Positions 27,385 through 35,275 of a stretch of DNA of 41,246 nt are shown here, piece by piece. This DNA comes from Bacteroidota bacterium (lineage in GTDB: Bacteria; Bacteroidota; Bacteroidia; Chitinophagales; UBA10324), in the NCBI GenBank assembly GCA_014190575.1, contig BJGQ01000027.1, positions 1-41,246 of the forward strand, written 5' to 3'. The translations under genes and the position numbers were made by a program. The notes beneath the pieces were generated by a model. That model had not been told where the DNA came from. It saw nothing but the letters and a program-made list of their open reading frames with translations, and ran no database searches. How positions within the stretch are numbered: position 1 is the stretch's first letter; each line of letters begins with the position of its first letter.

Positions 27385-28785
27385 TTACAATTCGTTTTTG
27401 TTTTTCAATTCAAGATACAGAGCGAAGCATTGTGAAATCAATGAAGTGGTGTAAGCATCTGATTTAAAGAATAAACATTTTCGAATCACCGTTCCGCCTG
27501 AGAAAAAAACTCCGCCCGTCCAGTGGCATTCATTGCCTGTAACTTTTTTGTTTTGTTGCAGATAGTAAATTGCCGAATCAATAATTCCTCCAGTGTTGTA
27601 TTCCGAAAAATTTCCGACATTCAATAATGCATACAACGCATAAGCGGTTGATTGAATTTTATCCTGATGATTCACAATCTTTTTGCTTGCGAATGAACCA
27701 TCAGTTTGTTGTGTGCTTTTAATATCTGCAATTAATAAATCTACGCAGGACTGTAGCGGTGTTACACCCGCGCGATATGCTTTCGCAACCGCATAATGCA
27801 AATGGTATCGATTGGGATAGTAAATCGCAGCGCTGTTAAATTTCTCTCTTACAATTTTTCGATTGATAAATGCAATGGCGAATTTGTAATTGGCTGAATC
27901 AACGATTTCGTTATTTTCTCCGAGGAACGAAAGAATATTTGCATTCACGATTGCATCCACATCGTTAGTTCCATAAGGCATGTAAGGTTTGTATGCTTTC
28001 GGGCAACACTCACTGATGGGTAAAAAGAAAATGCAGTTCTGTAAAAAAGTATTGACAATTGATTTGGGCCACAGCCGATGTTCTTTCCCAAGCCATGTGA
28101 GATAAGCTCCTGAATTTTTTTTATCAGCGCGGTTATGATTGTACCAGTGAAAGTTTTTCCGGTCGGCATCTCGATAATTATTTACTACAGGCAACAACGC
28201 AAGTGTATCAGTTGAGTAAATTATTTTATTGTGAAGCAGCAAAGCCATAAATCCTTCGGCAGTATCATCAGCATCGTCCATCACATTGGCGGCTTTTTTA
28301 ATGTATCTGTTTTTAAGATTGAAAGTGGTTGGTCTTCGAACCAGCGGACGAATGCCCTCTTTATTTTTTCTATGAAGATTTGATGGAAGCCAGTGCCAGA
28401 AATTAAATGTTACACTGTCGCGGAACAACAATGTTGCATCGTAAGCGCGATTGATGGTTGGATATAAAAAGGCATATTGATTTCTATCAGATAAATAAAT
28501 TTTCGCTAAGCAATTATGAATTGCTGTGGTTGTAAAACAATTCTGGTCTTCGTAATCTTTTGGTTTTCCCAGAAGGGGAAATGGAAGCGATAATCCCATT
28601 GTGCTTTGCCATTCACCTTTGAAACGCACATTCTTTTTTGTTTCAGTATATTGATGATTTATGATGTAAGTGAGCGATTTTTTTAAATCAGATTTTAATG
28701 AATCGGTATTAATGGTTTGCGCTTGCGCCAATGCATGAAATGCAAATAAACCGATTAAGAGACTGCAAAAAAATTTATTAAACAC
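27385..28785 (-). CDS. Secreted alpha/alpha-toroid-like protein, unknown function
   Basis: 466 residues with a signal peptide (SLLIGLFAFHALAQAQ). The protein is rich in aromatic helices. It has repeated lid-like segments (TTTAIHNCLAKIYLSDR; SFASKKIVNHQDKIQSTAYALYALLNVG) and an acidic DDADDTAEG stretch near residue 183. That arrangement recalls squalene-cyclase/prenyltransferase-like alpha-alpha barrels, but a proper DxDD cyclase motif is not present, so I assign only a fold guess. Start is GTG at 28785. No T9SS tail. Confidence 0.6.
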   Translation of the reverse strand: MFNKFFCSLLIGLFAFHALAQAQTINTDSLKSDLKKSLTYIINHQYTETKKNVRFKGEWQSTMGLSLPFPLLGKPKDYEDQNCFTTTAIHNCLAKIYLSDRNQYAFLYPTINRAYDATLLFRDSVTFNFWHWLPSNLHRKNKEGIRPLVRRPTTFNLKNRYIKKAANVMDDADDTAEGFMALLLHNKIIYSTDTLALLPVVNNYRDADRKNFHWYNHNRADKKNSGAYLTWLGKEHRLWPKSIVNTFLQNCIFFLPISECCPKAYKPYMPYGTNDVDAIVNANILSFLGENNEIVDSANYKFAIAFINRKIVREKFNSAAIYYPNRYHLHYAVAKAYRAGVTPLQSCVDLLIADIKSTQQTDGSFASKKIVNHQDKIQSTAYALYALLNVGNFSEYNTGGIIDSAIYYLQQNKKVTGNECHWTGGVFFSGGTVIRKCLFFKSDAYTTSLISQCFALYLELKNKNEL

Positions 28786-28885
28786 CTGGGTATTTCTGTT
28801 GTTTGAAAACTTTCACCAATGATAAACTGAATTGGTAAAAATAACAGCATGCATAAATTCCTTTGACTAAAAAAACTTCTTCGCA

Positions 28886-29529
28886 CTAATTAATTATCCA
28901 TAACAATAATGGCTTGTCTGATGCTTTTAATAATTCATCCAGCTTCAGCATATAATTATTTGAAACGGCAGGGCATCCCCAGCTTTCTGCAGAACCATTC
29001 GGAAATATTTCTTCGTCGGTTACCGCTTCCCACGAATGCAAAACTATGGTGCGCTTCAATGCATTCGAATTCGAAGAGTCCAAACCATACAGCAGGTACT
29101 TGATATTTATTCCCCACTGACTATAGCCTCGTTCGGCAACTTTATATTTTCCTAACGACGAGCAATGGCTATCACAGGTATTGCTGAATTCCGGAGATGT
29201 TCTCGTATTGTCGCCGCTCCATCCATTATTCCCGCAACCATGAGTCACCAGTCCTTGCTGCGAAATTTTGTTTTCGTTAAAACTCCAAACCATAAACCGT
29301 TTTTTACCCGAATGAATACTCATGTCAATCACGAAATAAAAATCAGTATTGAAATTATTTTTTTACAAAATGAAAGTGCTTCAGCGCTCATCGATTTTAT
29401 TTTGGAAGTATCAGTGAGAACAACCATTGCTTTTTCTGATACTGAATTTCCATTGCAGGAATTGAAAACAATGAATTGAAACAACAGAAAACAATAAATC
29501 CAGCCTGAGGATTGCGCTAAAATTTTCAT
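28886..29529 (-). pseudogene. L,D-transpeptidase (YkuD_2 family), frameshifted
   Basis: The gene reads in two frames. The upstream part (from ATG at 29529) encodes a lipoprotein-type signal (FLLFQFIVFNSC) through AEALSFCKK. The frame then breaks in a run of seven A (29358-29364, as T on the plus strand). One extra A restores KKNNFNTDFYFVIDMSIHSGKKR in line with the family, and the downstream part contains HSW and the catalytic SWGCPAVSN motif. Enzymes of this family remodel or crosslink peptidoglycan. It is either a real broken gene, slippage-controlled, or a base-calling error. Confidence 0.75.
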
Positions 29530-29645
29530 AATTGAAATTGTGGAAGCAGAATAACGAAAAGCTGAATGAAAAATTATTTTAAGGTAAAACCACAACTAAA
29601 CACTTGGTTCACTTTGTATAACCGAGCCGGCGCATAAATTCTAAA

Positions 29646-30134
29646 TTATTCAATATTTCTCTCCCGAGGCAACAACGGAAGGTTTTCGTGTTGGGCAATA
29701 CTTTCAGAAAGCAATGCTCCTTCCTTGCTGAAATTCCAGGTAAATAAATTCTTTATCGGATGGTCGTTGCGGATTTGCTGAATGGCATCGAGCGCAATTT
29801 TTTTTGCCAACCCTTTTCTTCTGAATTCCGGCAGCACCAATGCAGAACACAAGTACAATGCATCGTATTTTATATTTAATGGAGTTTTATTCAGCAGTTC
29901 GCTTTCCGAAATTTTTTCTTTGATAAATTCATTCATCAATGATGTGGTTGTTGGAATCAACAGAATCCAAACAACAGGTCCATCGCCTTCATTGTGTTCT
30001 GAAAGAGTGGCCGGATGCAATTGCTCCAGTTGTTTTATTACTTCTTCGTTGACATCGAGTTGATTCGGGTCGTTGTGTGCGGCGAAAGTTTCCACCGCAA
30101 GATTTATCATTCGCTCAAAATTGGAAGAAAACAT
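29646..30134 (-). CDS. GNAT-family N-acetyltransferase
   Basis: 162 residues. The acetyl-CoA-binding signature of GNATs is seen in LYLCSALVLPEFRRKGLAKKIALDAI (RRKGLA being the Q/RxxGxG/A motif). N-terminal ~90 residues are variable. Substrate unknown. It follows the CDF transporter by 48 bases on the same strand and is probably cotranscribed with it and the flavoprotein upstream. Confidence 0.82.
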   Translation of the reverse strand: MFSSNFERMINLAVETFAAHNDPNQLDVNEEVIKQLEQLHPATLSEHNEGDGPVVWILLIPTTTSLMNEFIKEKISESELLNKTPLNIKYDALYLCSALVLPEFRRKGLAKKIALDAIQQIRNDHPIKNLFTWNFSKEGALLSESIAQHENLPLLPRERNIE

Positions 30135-30182
30135 ATTGGAAAGGTTTTTTAATTAATAGAAAAGAAATAATAAAAATAATTG

Positions 30183-31082
30183 TCAGCAAAACTCTTCGTG
30201 ACTCGATTGGCTTTCTGTTTCCAATGTTGCATGATGAATGTTGTTGTGTTCCAGCTCGTGCTTGAGTGTGTGTTTGAGTTCACCAATTTCTTTTTCATTC
30301 ATACCATCTTCCACAATCAGGTGAGCCGTCATTGCGTTTTTTGATGTGCTCATGGCCCAGATGTGTATGTGATGAATATTTTTTACCCTCGGAATTTTTA
30401 ATACAATGAATTTTATTTTTTCAAGGTCAATGCTTTCAGGCACAGCATCAAGAGACAGCCGTAAGCTTTCAGCAAGAATTTTCCAAGTTGAAATCAATAA
30501 CACAAGCATAATGACTAAACTTATTGCAGGGTCAATCCATTTTAGGCGTGTATAGTAAATACAAAATCCGGCAATCACTACTCCAAGAGAAACAATTGCA
30601 TCCATTGCTAAGTGCAGGTAAGCACCTCTAATGTTTAGGTCTTTTGCTCTGTCGCGAAAAAATAAAAGCGCCGAAAGTGTATTGATAATTATTCCAATTG
30701 ACGCAACAATAATAATTGCCCGTCCCGGAGTTTCAATCGGGTGCATGAATCGTTGAATGGCTTCTAATCCAATACTTCCGATGGCAACTAAAAGTATAAC
30801 AGCATTAACAAGCGAAACCAGAATGGTGCTCTTGTGATATCCATAGGTAAATTTTTTTGTGGCTTTTGCTTTTGAAATTTTAAAAGCAATGAGCGCAAAA
30901 CTCAAACCTGCAACATCACTTAAATTATGACCGGCATCAGATAGCAGTGCGAGTGAATTGGTATAAAACCCTGCTGCAAATTCTATCAATACAAATGCAC
31001 TATTCAAAATAATGCCGAGCGCGAAGGCGCGACTTACATTGTGAAACTGAGTGTTGTGATGTTCGTGTTTATGCTCTAACAT
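30183..31082 (-). CDS. Cation diffusion facilitator (zinc/divalent metal efflux)
   Basis: 299 residues with six predicted membrane helices. It has a His-rich N-terminus (HKHEHHNTQFHN), DAGHNLSDV (metal site on TM2) and HLAMDAIVSLGVV (TM5 site). The C-terminal cytoplasmic domain (IPRVKNIHHIHIWAMSTSKNAMTAHLIVE) is the standard ferredoxin-like regulatory fold. Proton-driven export of Zn2+ or Cd2+ from the cytoplasm, by similarity to CzcD/ZitB. Lies 21 bases after the flavoprotein, same strand. Confidence 0.93.
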   Translation of the reverse strand: MLEHKHEHHNTQFHNVSRAFALGIILNSAFVLIEFAAGFYTNSLALLSDAGHNLSDVAGLSFALIAFKISKAKATKKFTYGYHKSTILVSLVNAVILLVAIGSIGLEAIQRFMHPIETPGRAIIIVASIGIIINTLSALLFFRDRAKDLNIRGAYLHLAMDAIVSLGVVIAGFCIYYTRLKWIDPAISLVIMLVLLISTWKILAESLRLSLDAVPESIDLEKIKFIVLKIPRVKNIHHIHIWAMSTSKNAMTAHLIVEDGMNEKEIGELKHTLKHELEHNNIHHATLETESQSSHEEFC

Positions 31083-31103
31083 AAATCGTGTGCCGTTACA
31101 ATT

Positions 31104-32315
31104 CTACTGACCAATCTTCAATGAATTTAAAATACTTGTGGCTGCATAATGTGCCGTAGAAAAACATCCTTGCAATAAATATCCTCCGGTGGGCGCATCC
31201 CAATCCAACATTTCACCAATGACAATGATGTTTGGAAATTTTTTCAACGAGAAATTTTCATTCAACTCTTCCAAAGCAATTCCGCCGACTGTTGAAATAG
31301 ATTCTTCAATGGGCCGCAATGAAGAAACGGGAATGGATAAATTTTTTATGGAAGAAATAAAAGATTCCGGATGTATAAAAATTTCTTTCGAAGTGAATTG
31401 TTTTATCAATGCCAACTGAACTTCATTGAGATTAAAAACTGTTTTATAATTTTTTGTCGGAATAGTTTCTCCAGCTAATTTGTTTTTCAATTGAACAATT
31501 GAATTAAGGGGTTTGAAATCGATGTGAATGATTGGCGCAACATTTTTCGAAATCATTTTTCTCACTTCAGCAATTATCGGATACACGGCATTTCCTTCCA
31601 AACCATAATGCGTAATTAATGCTTCGCCTTTTATTGTAGAATCATTTATTGAAATTGAAATGTTTTTCAGTGGCGTGCCTGCATATTTTGATTTGAAATC
31701 TTCCGTCCAATCCACATTTACTCCGCAGTTGCTGGATTCAAATGGAATTGTTTTGATTCCGATTTTATCAAATTCAGTTCGCCATGTTTCATTCGAGCCG
31801 GTAACCGACCATGAGGCACCGCCCAACGCAAAAATGTAGTAATCTGATTTTGGAACGATTTCAATTTCATTGTTTTTAAAGACCGGACTATTTTCTGAAT
31901 TGAACGAAACAAACTCGTGCTCAAAATGAAACTGAACATTTTGTTTTATTAATTTCTCCTTTATTTTTTGCAGCACTTCAATTGGTTTTATTCCAATCTC
32001 AGGAAATACCCTTCCGCTTGAACCAATATAAGTTGGAATGCCCATTTGCAACAACCAGTTTCGTGTTGCACCTGAATCAAAAGATGAAATTGCATTTCTT
32101 AAAAAACTGTTTGGAGAAAATTTATTTATTAATTCTTTTCCGATTGCGCTGTTTGTAATGTTAAATCCGCCATTGCCTGCAACTAAAAATTTTCGACCTG
32201 CTGTTTTTCCTTTTTCATAAATATGAACTTCACAAAATGGGCTCAACACATCAGCAGCCAATAAGCCTGCCGCACCTCCGCCGATAATGATTATTTTTTT
32301 TCGATTGATAAAAAT
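31104..32315 (-). CDS. HI0933/TIGR03862-like FAD flavoprotein, start anomalous
   Basis: About 400 residues of NAD(P)/FAD-dependent oxidoreductase of the HI0933-like group (KGKTAGRKFLVAGNGGFNITNSA; FALGGASW; GEMLDWDAPTGGYLLQGCFSTA at the C-terminus). The FAD-binding IIIIGGGAAGLLAAD lies at 32265-32299, upstream of the first ordinary start (TTG at 32261), so the gene must begin earlier. In frame I find only non-standard codons (ATT at 32315). An ATG at 32335 reaches the same frame only if the run of eight A (32294-32301) had one more. Role of the family is not well defined. Confidence 0.78.
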   Translation of the reverse strand: MFINRKKIIIIGGGAAGLLAADVLSPFCEVHIYEKGKTAGRKFLVAGNGGFNITNSAIGKELINKFSPNSFLRNAISSFDSGATRNWLLQMGIPTYIGSSGRVFPEIGIKPIEVLQKIKEKLIKQNVQFHFEHEFVSFNSENSPVFKNNEIEIVPKSDYYIFALGGASWSVTGSNETWRTEFDKIGIKTIPFESSNCGVNVDWTEDFKSKYAGTPLKNISISINDSTIKGEALITHYGLEGNAVYPIIAEVRKMISKNVAPIIHIDFKPLNSIVQLKNKLAGETIPTKNYKTVFNLNEVQLALIKQFTSKEIFIHPESFISSIKNLSIPVSSLRPIEESISTVGGIALEELNENFSLKKFPNIIVIGEMLDWDAPTGGYLLQGCFSTAHYAATSILNSLKIGQ

Positions 32316-32395
32316 GAATTGTGATGAGTAAACATAAAACTTAATCAGGTTGTGGATGCTATTTATAAATTTACTGCTGAAAAAAATTCAAACTC

Positions 32396-32935
32396 ATGCG
32401 ATACGCGTTCCTGTTTCTTCTTTTGAGTACTGCAAAATTTGTAACAGCACAATCAGCCTCACCACAATTTTCAAAGTATCCGATTGGCGAATCAAGCGTG
32501 CAGATTTATTTTCCATCGCAACCTGATGAAGTGTATGTTGATTATTCGCCTGATAGCTCAATGGTTTATACAGTGGAGTGTACGGATTCATCAACCGGCC
32601 AGGATTTTCAGTTCGGAGCTATTGTGGTAAACTTGAAAGGTGAAATTGAAGAAGACCGGCAAGAAGAATTATTGATTTCGTATTTTGATTATCTGAAAGA
32701 GTCTTTTAAAATTCAATCCTCATCAGGATACGGGAAGGGTCATACTTTAACAACACATGAAAGTGCGAAAGGCATTATTGATTTGTGGGAAGATGAAGAT
32801 TTACAAAAATGGGAAGTCACAGGTTGGATTGCTGAAAACACCATTGTTGTTTTATTTGAATATGGTCCAGATGAATATCCGAATAAAAAGGTGATTGAAA
32901 TATTTATGAAGGGCGTTCGGTTCTTCGGCGATTAA
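32396..32935 (+). CDS. Secreted hypothetical protein
   Basis: 179 residues with a signal peptide (FLFLLLSTAKFVTAQ). Family not recognised. Acidic, with regular alternating strands. The closing region (WEVTGWIAENTIVVLFEYGPDEYPNKKVIEIFMKGVRFFGD) looks like a compact alpha/beta domain. It lies 9 bases before the thioredoxin gene, so the two are likely cotranscribed. A -7-like TAAATTTA occurs at 32366. Confidence 0.7.
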   Translation: MRYAFLFLLLSTAKFVTAQSASPQFSKYPIGESSVQIYFPSQPDEVYVDYSPDSSMVYTVECTDSSTGQDFQFGAIVVNLKGEIEEDRQEELLISYFDYLKESFKIQSSSGYGKGHTLTTHESAKGIIDLWEDEDLQKWEVTGWIAENTIVVLFEYGPDEYPNKKVIEIFMKGVRFFGD

Positions 32936-32944
32936 ATTTTAAGA

Positions 32945-33349
32945 ATGAAAATTATTTTTATTTCCGCAATAATTATTTTCATTTCTGATTTTTCTATTGG
33001 GCAAACGATAAATAATTCTGCCGCAGATTCATTAATCAATACCTTAAAATCCGGAACTTCGCTCGAAGATTTTAATAAAATATTAAACACCAATAAATAT
33101 GTGTTGGTAGATTTTTATGCTGACTGGTGCTTGCCTTGCAAGCAACTTGCACCCGTGATTGCAACCATTGCGCATGAAATGAAAGATAAAGTTATTGTGG
33201 TGCGCATCAATCAAGACAACAATAAATCGCTTATGGATGAGTTGAAAGTTTGGGAACTACCAACAATTCTGATTTATAAAAATCAAAACATCGAGTGGAC
33301 TGGTATTGGATTTTTCGGAAAAGAAATTATTGAAGAAGAGTTGAAATAA
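32945..33349 (+). CDS. Exported thioredoxin-like protein
   Basis: 134 residues. Signal peptide IIFISAIIIFISDFSIGQ, then a thioredoxin fold with active site FYADWCLPCKQLAP and the cis-Pro segment ELPTIL. Predicted periplasmic thiol-disulfide oxidoreductase. It lies next to the MbnP/MbnH block but on the opposite strand, convergent with it (68 bases apart), so a shared role is possible but not shown. Confidence 0.9.
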   Translation: MKIIFISAIIIFISDFSIGQTINNSAADSLINTLKSGTSLEDFNKILNTNKYVLVDFYADWCLPCKQLAPVIATIAHEMKDKVIVVRINQDNNKSLMDELKVWELPTILIYKNQNIEWTGIGFFGKEIIEEELK

Positions 33350-33417
33350 GTGTAGATAGCTATTCAGGGGACGCACAATATTTCACAGCACGCTTATTTG
33401 TTTTCAGGTTAACGCAA

Positions 33418-34446
33418 CTAATTGGTTTTCAAAAGCAATTCCTTCGGATAAGAAAAATCAGTATTGAACAGAAAACTTCTATCAGTAAGTGTTAGAAGAA
33501 ATGCAATGATGTCAACTTTCTCATTTGAAGAAAGTAAAATAGGGACCTCCAGTTTTTTTGAAAGTGTTTTGCTTTTTTGTATTCCGGAAATGTAATGATT
33601 CAATACATCTGTTAATTTTTTGAATCGACCATCATGCATGTACGGATAAGAAAATTCAATATTGCGGAGTGATGGCACTTTGAAATTTAATGAATCGTTT
33701 GGATCAAGCGTTATTTTCATTCGCCCAATATCATTGAGTGTTGCATCAATTGTTAGTCCGTTATTTTCAAATTGCTGATTAGTGAAAAGTGGTTCTTGAT
33801 GGCAGCCCGAACAGGTTAATTTGAAAAGCGTGTAACCGTTTTTTTCCTGTTCGGTAAATGTTGCTTTCTTTCGCATCACGCTATCGTATTTTGAATTGCT
33901 GCTGATGAGTGTGAGCATAAATTGTGAAATAGCTTTTAAGGTATGTTCACCGGTAATTATGCTATCACCAAATGCTTTTAAGAATAATGTCGGATAAAGT
34001 TTAGTTCGTTGCAGTTTTTTTACAACACTATCTATGTTACTTGCCATTTCTTTTTCATTGGCAATCGGAGCAAGCGGTTGCATATCCAAATGGTTAATTG
34101 CGCCATCCCACATAAAAGATTTTTGCCAGGCCAGGTTCATCAAGGCGGGAGCATTTCTGTTACCTATTAAATTATTTATGCCATGACTTAATGCATGATC
34201 AACATGAGCGAAAGCAGTAAATTGAGAATGACAACTGTTACACGAAATGGTATTGTCTTTTGATAGAACGGGGTCATAAAAGAGTGCCCTTCCCAATTCA
34301 ACTTTATCATGAGTCAACGGATTTTTTGAAAAATCATATTCCGGCTTAGGCCAGTCTTTTGGAACATAAAAAAGTTTTTCTTTTAATATCGTGAAACCTG
34401 ATATCGTAAAACAAATTCCGATTAAAAGCAATAATGATTTTTTCAT
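33418..34446 (-). CDS. Di-heme cytochrome c peroxidase family, MbnH-like
   Basis: 342 residues. N-terminal signal/anchor (LLLLIGICFTISGFTILKEKLF). Two heme-c sites: CNSCH at 69-73 and CSGCH at 212-216. The context HSQFTAFAHVDHALSHGI and RNAPALMNLAW is typical of MauG/CcpA-type di-heme enzymes. Its start overlaps the stop of an MbnP-family gene by four bases (ATGA), the arrangement seen for MbnP-MbnH pairs. In methanotrophs MbnH oxidises a tryptophan of MbnP to kynurenine; plain H2O2 peroxidase is the alternative. Periplasmic. Confidence 0.9.
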   Translation of the reverse strand: MKKSLLLLIGICFTISGFTILKEKLFYVPKDWPKPEYDFSKNPLTHDKVELGRALFYDPVLSKDNTISCNSCHSQFTAFAHVDHALSHGINNLIGNRNAPALMNLAWQKSFMWDGAINHLDMQPLAPIANEKEMASNIDSVVKKLQRTKLYPTLFLKAFGDSIITGEHTLKAISQFMLTLISSNSKYDSVMRKKATFTEQEKNGYTLFKLTCSGCHQEPLFTNQQFENNGLTIDATLNDIGRMKITLDPNDSLNFKVPSLRNIEFSYPYMHDGRFKKLTDVLNHYISGIQKSKTLSKKLEVPILLSSNEKVDIIAFLLTLTDRSFLFNTDFSYPKELLLKTN

Positions 34447-35162
34447 TTTTTTCTATTGCTGAAAACCGATGCGATTTGATTTGAAAATAAAACGGCTTCT
34501 TTCGACGGAGCAACAATGTTGTTCTCATTTACCAAATCATTTAATTCAATAAGTTTTCTCAGGTCAATATCAACATAAATATTTTTTTGCGGTTCAGCCA
34601 ATAAATTAATTGTTTGTATTGAACTGAAAGGAAATTGGTAACCACCAATATGAAACTGAAACTCATTGTTGCGAGTCATGCATAGACTGCATTTACCTTC
34701 CAGTTTAAAATTGATGTATCCGTTTTGCCAAGTCCAGTACATTCCTTTTGTCGGGTCAAGATCACCACCCATTGCACCTGATACATTGGTAATGCTGTCA
34801 ATTCCTAAATTGAATTTTATTTCGGTATAAGAAATATTGAGTGGCGGTTGTATCAAAATGCTTAATAGGTTTTCATTCGCATCAATTAAATGAAAGCTCT
34901 TTTGTTCTTCCCACATAACCTTCCCGTCATTAAGCAATTGTATTCCGGATATATAAAACCGTAATAAATCAAATTGAATACTATCGTTAATTCCTATTTG
35001 ATAAAATGCAGGTTGATTAAAATCAATTACTGAATTTTTAAATAACGGATAAAATGAAACTGATATTTCATTGCTTTTTTGCGCCTGAGTATTTGAATAA
35101 ATTGAATTTAAAAAAAGCAGGAAGACAACAATTCTGATTTTCATCTTTAAAAATTTTGTCAT
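34443..35162 (-). CDS. MbnP-family copper-binding protein
   Basis: 239 residues. Signal peptide (IRIVVFLLFLNSIYSNTQAQ). The MbnP signature is visible: GIDSITNVSGAMGGDLDPTKG followed by MYWTWQNGYINFKLEGKC, with Trp143 and Trp145. A CSLC pair follows (158-161). The family is a secreted beta-sandwich that binds copper after an adjacent MbnH oxidises one tryptophan. The start may instead be the second ATG at 35144. A weak -7 box (TAAAATTG on the minus strand) at 35189-35196 could serve the MbnP-MbnH pair separately. Confidence 0.87.
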   Translation of the reverse strand: MTKFLKMKIRIVVFLLFLNSIYSNTQAQKSNEISVSFYPLFKNSVIDFNQPAFYQIGINDSIQFDLLRFYISGIQLLNDGKVMWEEQKSFHLIDANENLLSILIQPPLNISYTEIKFNLGIDSITNVSGAMGGDLDPTKGMYWTWQNGYINFKLEGKCSLCMTRNNEFQFHIGGYQFPFSSIQTINLLAEPQKNIYVDIDLRKLIELNDLVNENNIVAPSKEAVLFSNQIASVFSNRKK

Positions 35163-35212
35163 CTTGAAATTAATGGTTTTTACAAAAACAATTTTAGCTA
35201 TAAAAGAGTGTT

Positions 35213-35248
35213 AAAAAATCAAGCTATGGCGAATTCACCATAGCTTGA
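35213..35248 (-). terminator. Strong rho-independent terminator
   Basis: A perfect 11-bp stem (tcaagctatgg/ccatagcttga) with a gaattc-centred loop; on the minus strand it is followed by attttttaac. It lies 27 bases after the YHYH gene's stop and separates that gene from mbnP-mbnH. It probably ends most transcripts of the multicopper oxidase unit or sets a ratio between the two parts. Confidence 0.8.
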
Positions 35249-35275
35249 AAATTAAATCAACTATTTTTTTAAACA

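Noticed and set aside
29165-29479. 104-residue plus-strand ORF
   Set aside because: It is antisense to the transpeptidase halves and has no family-like features.
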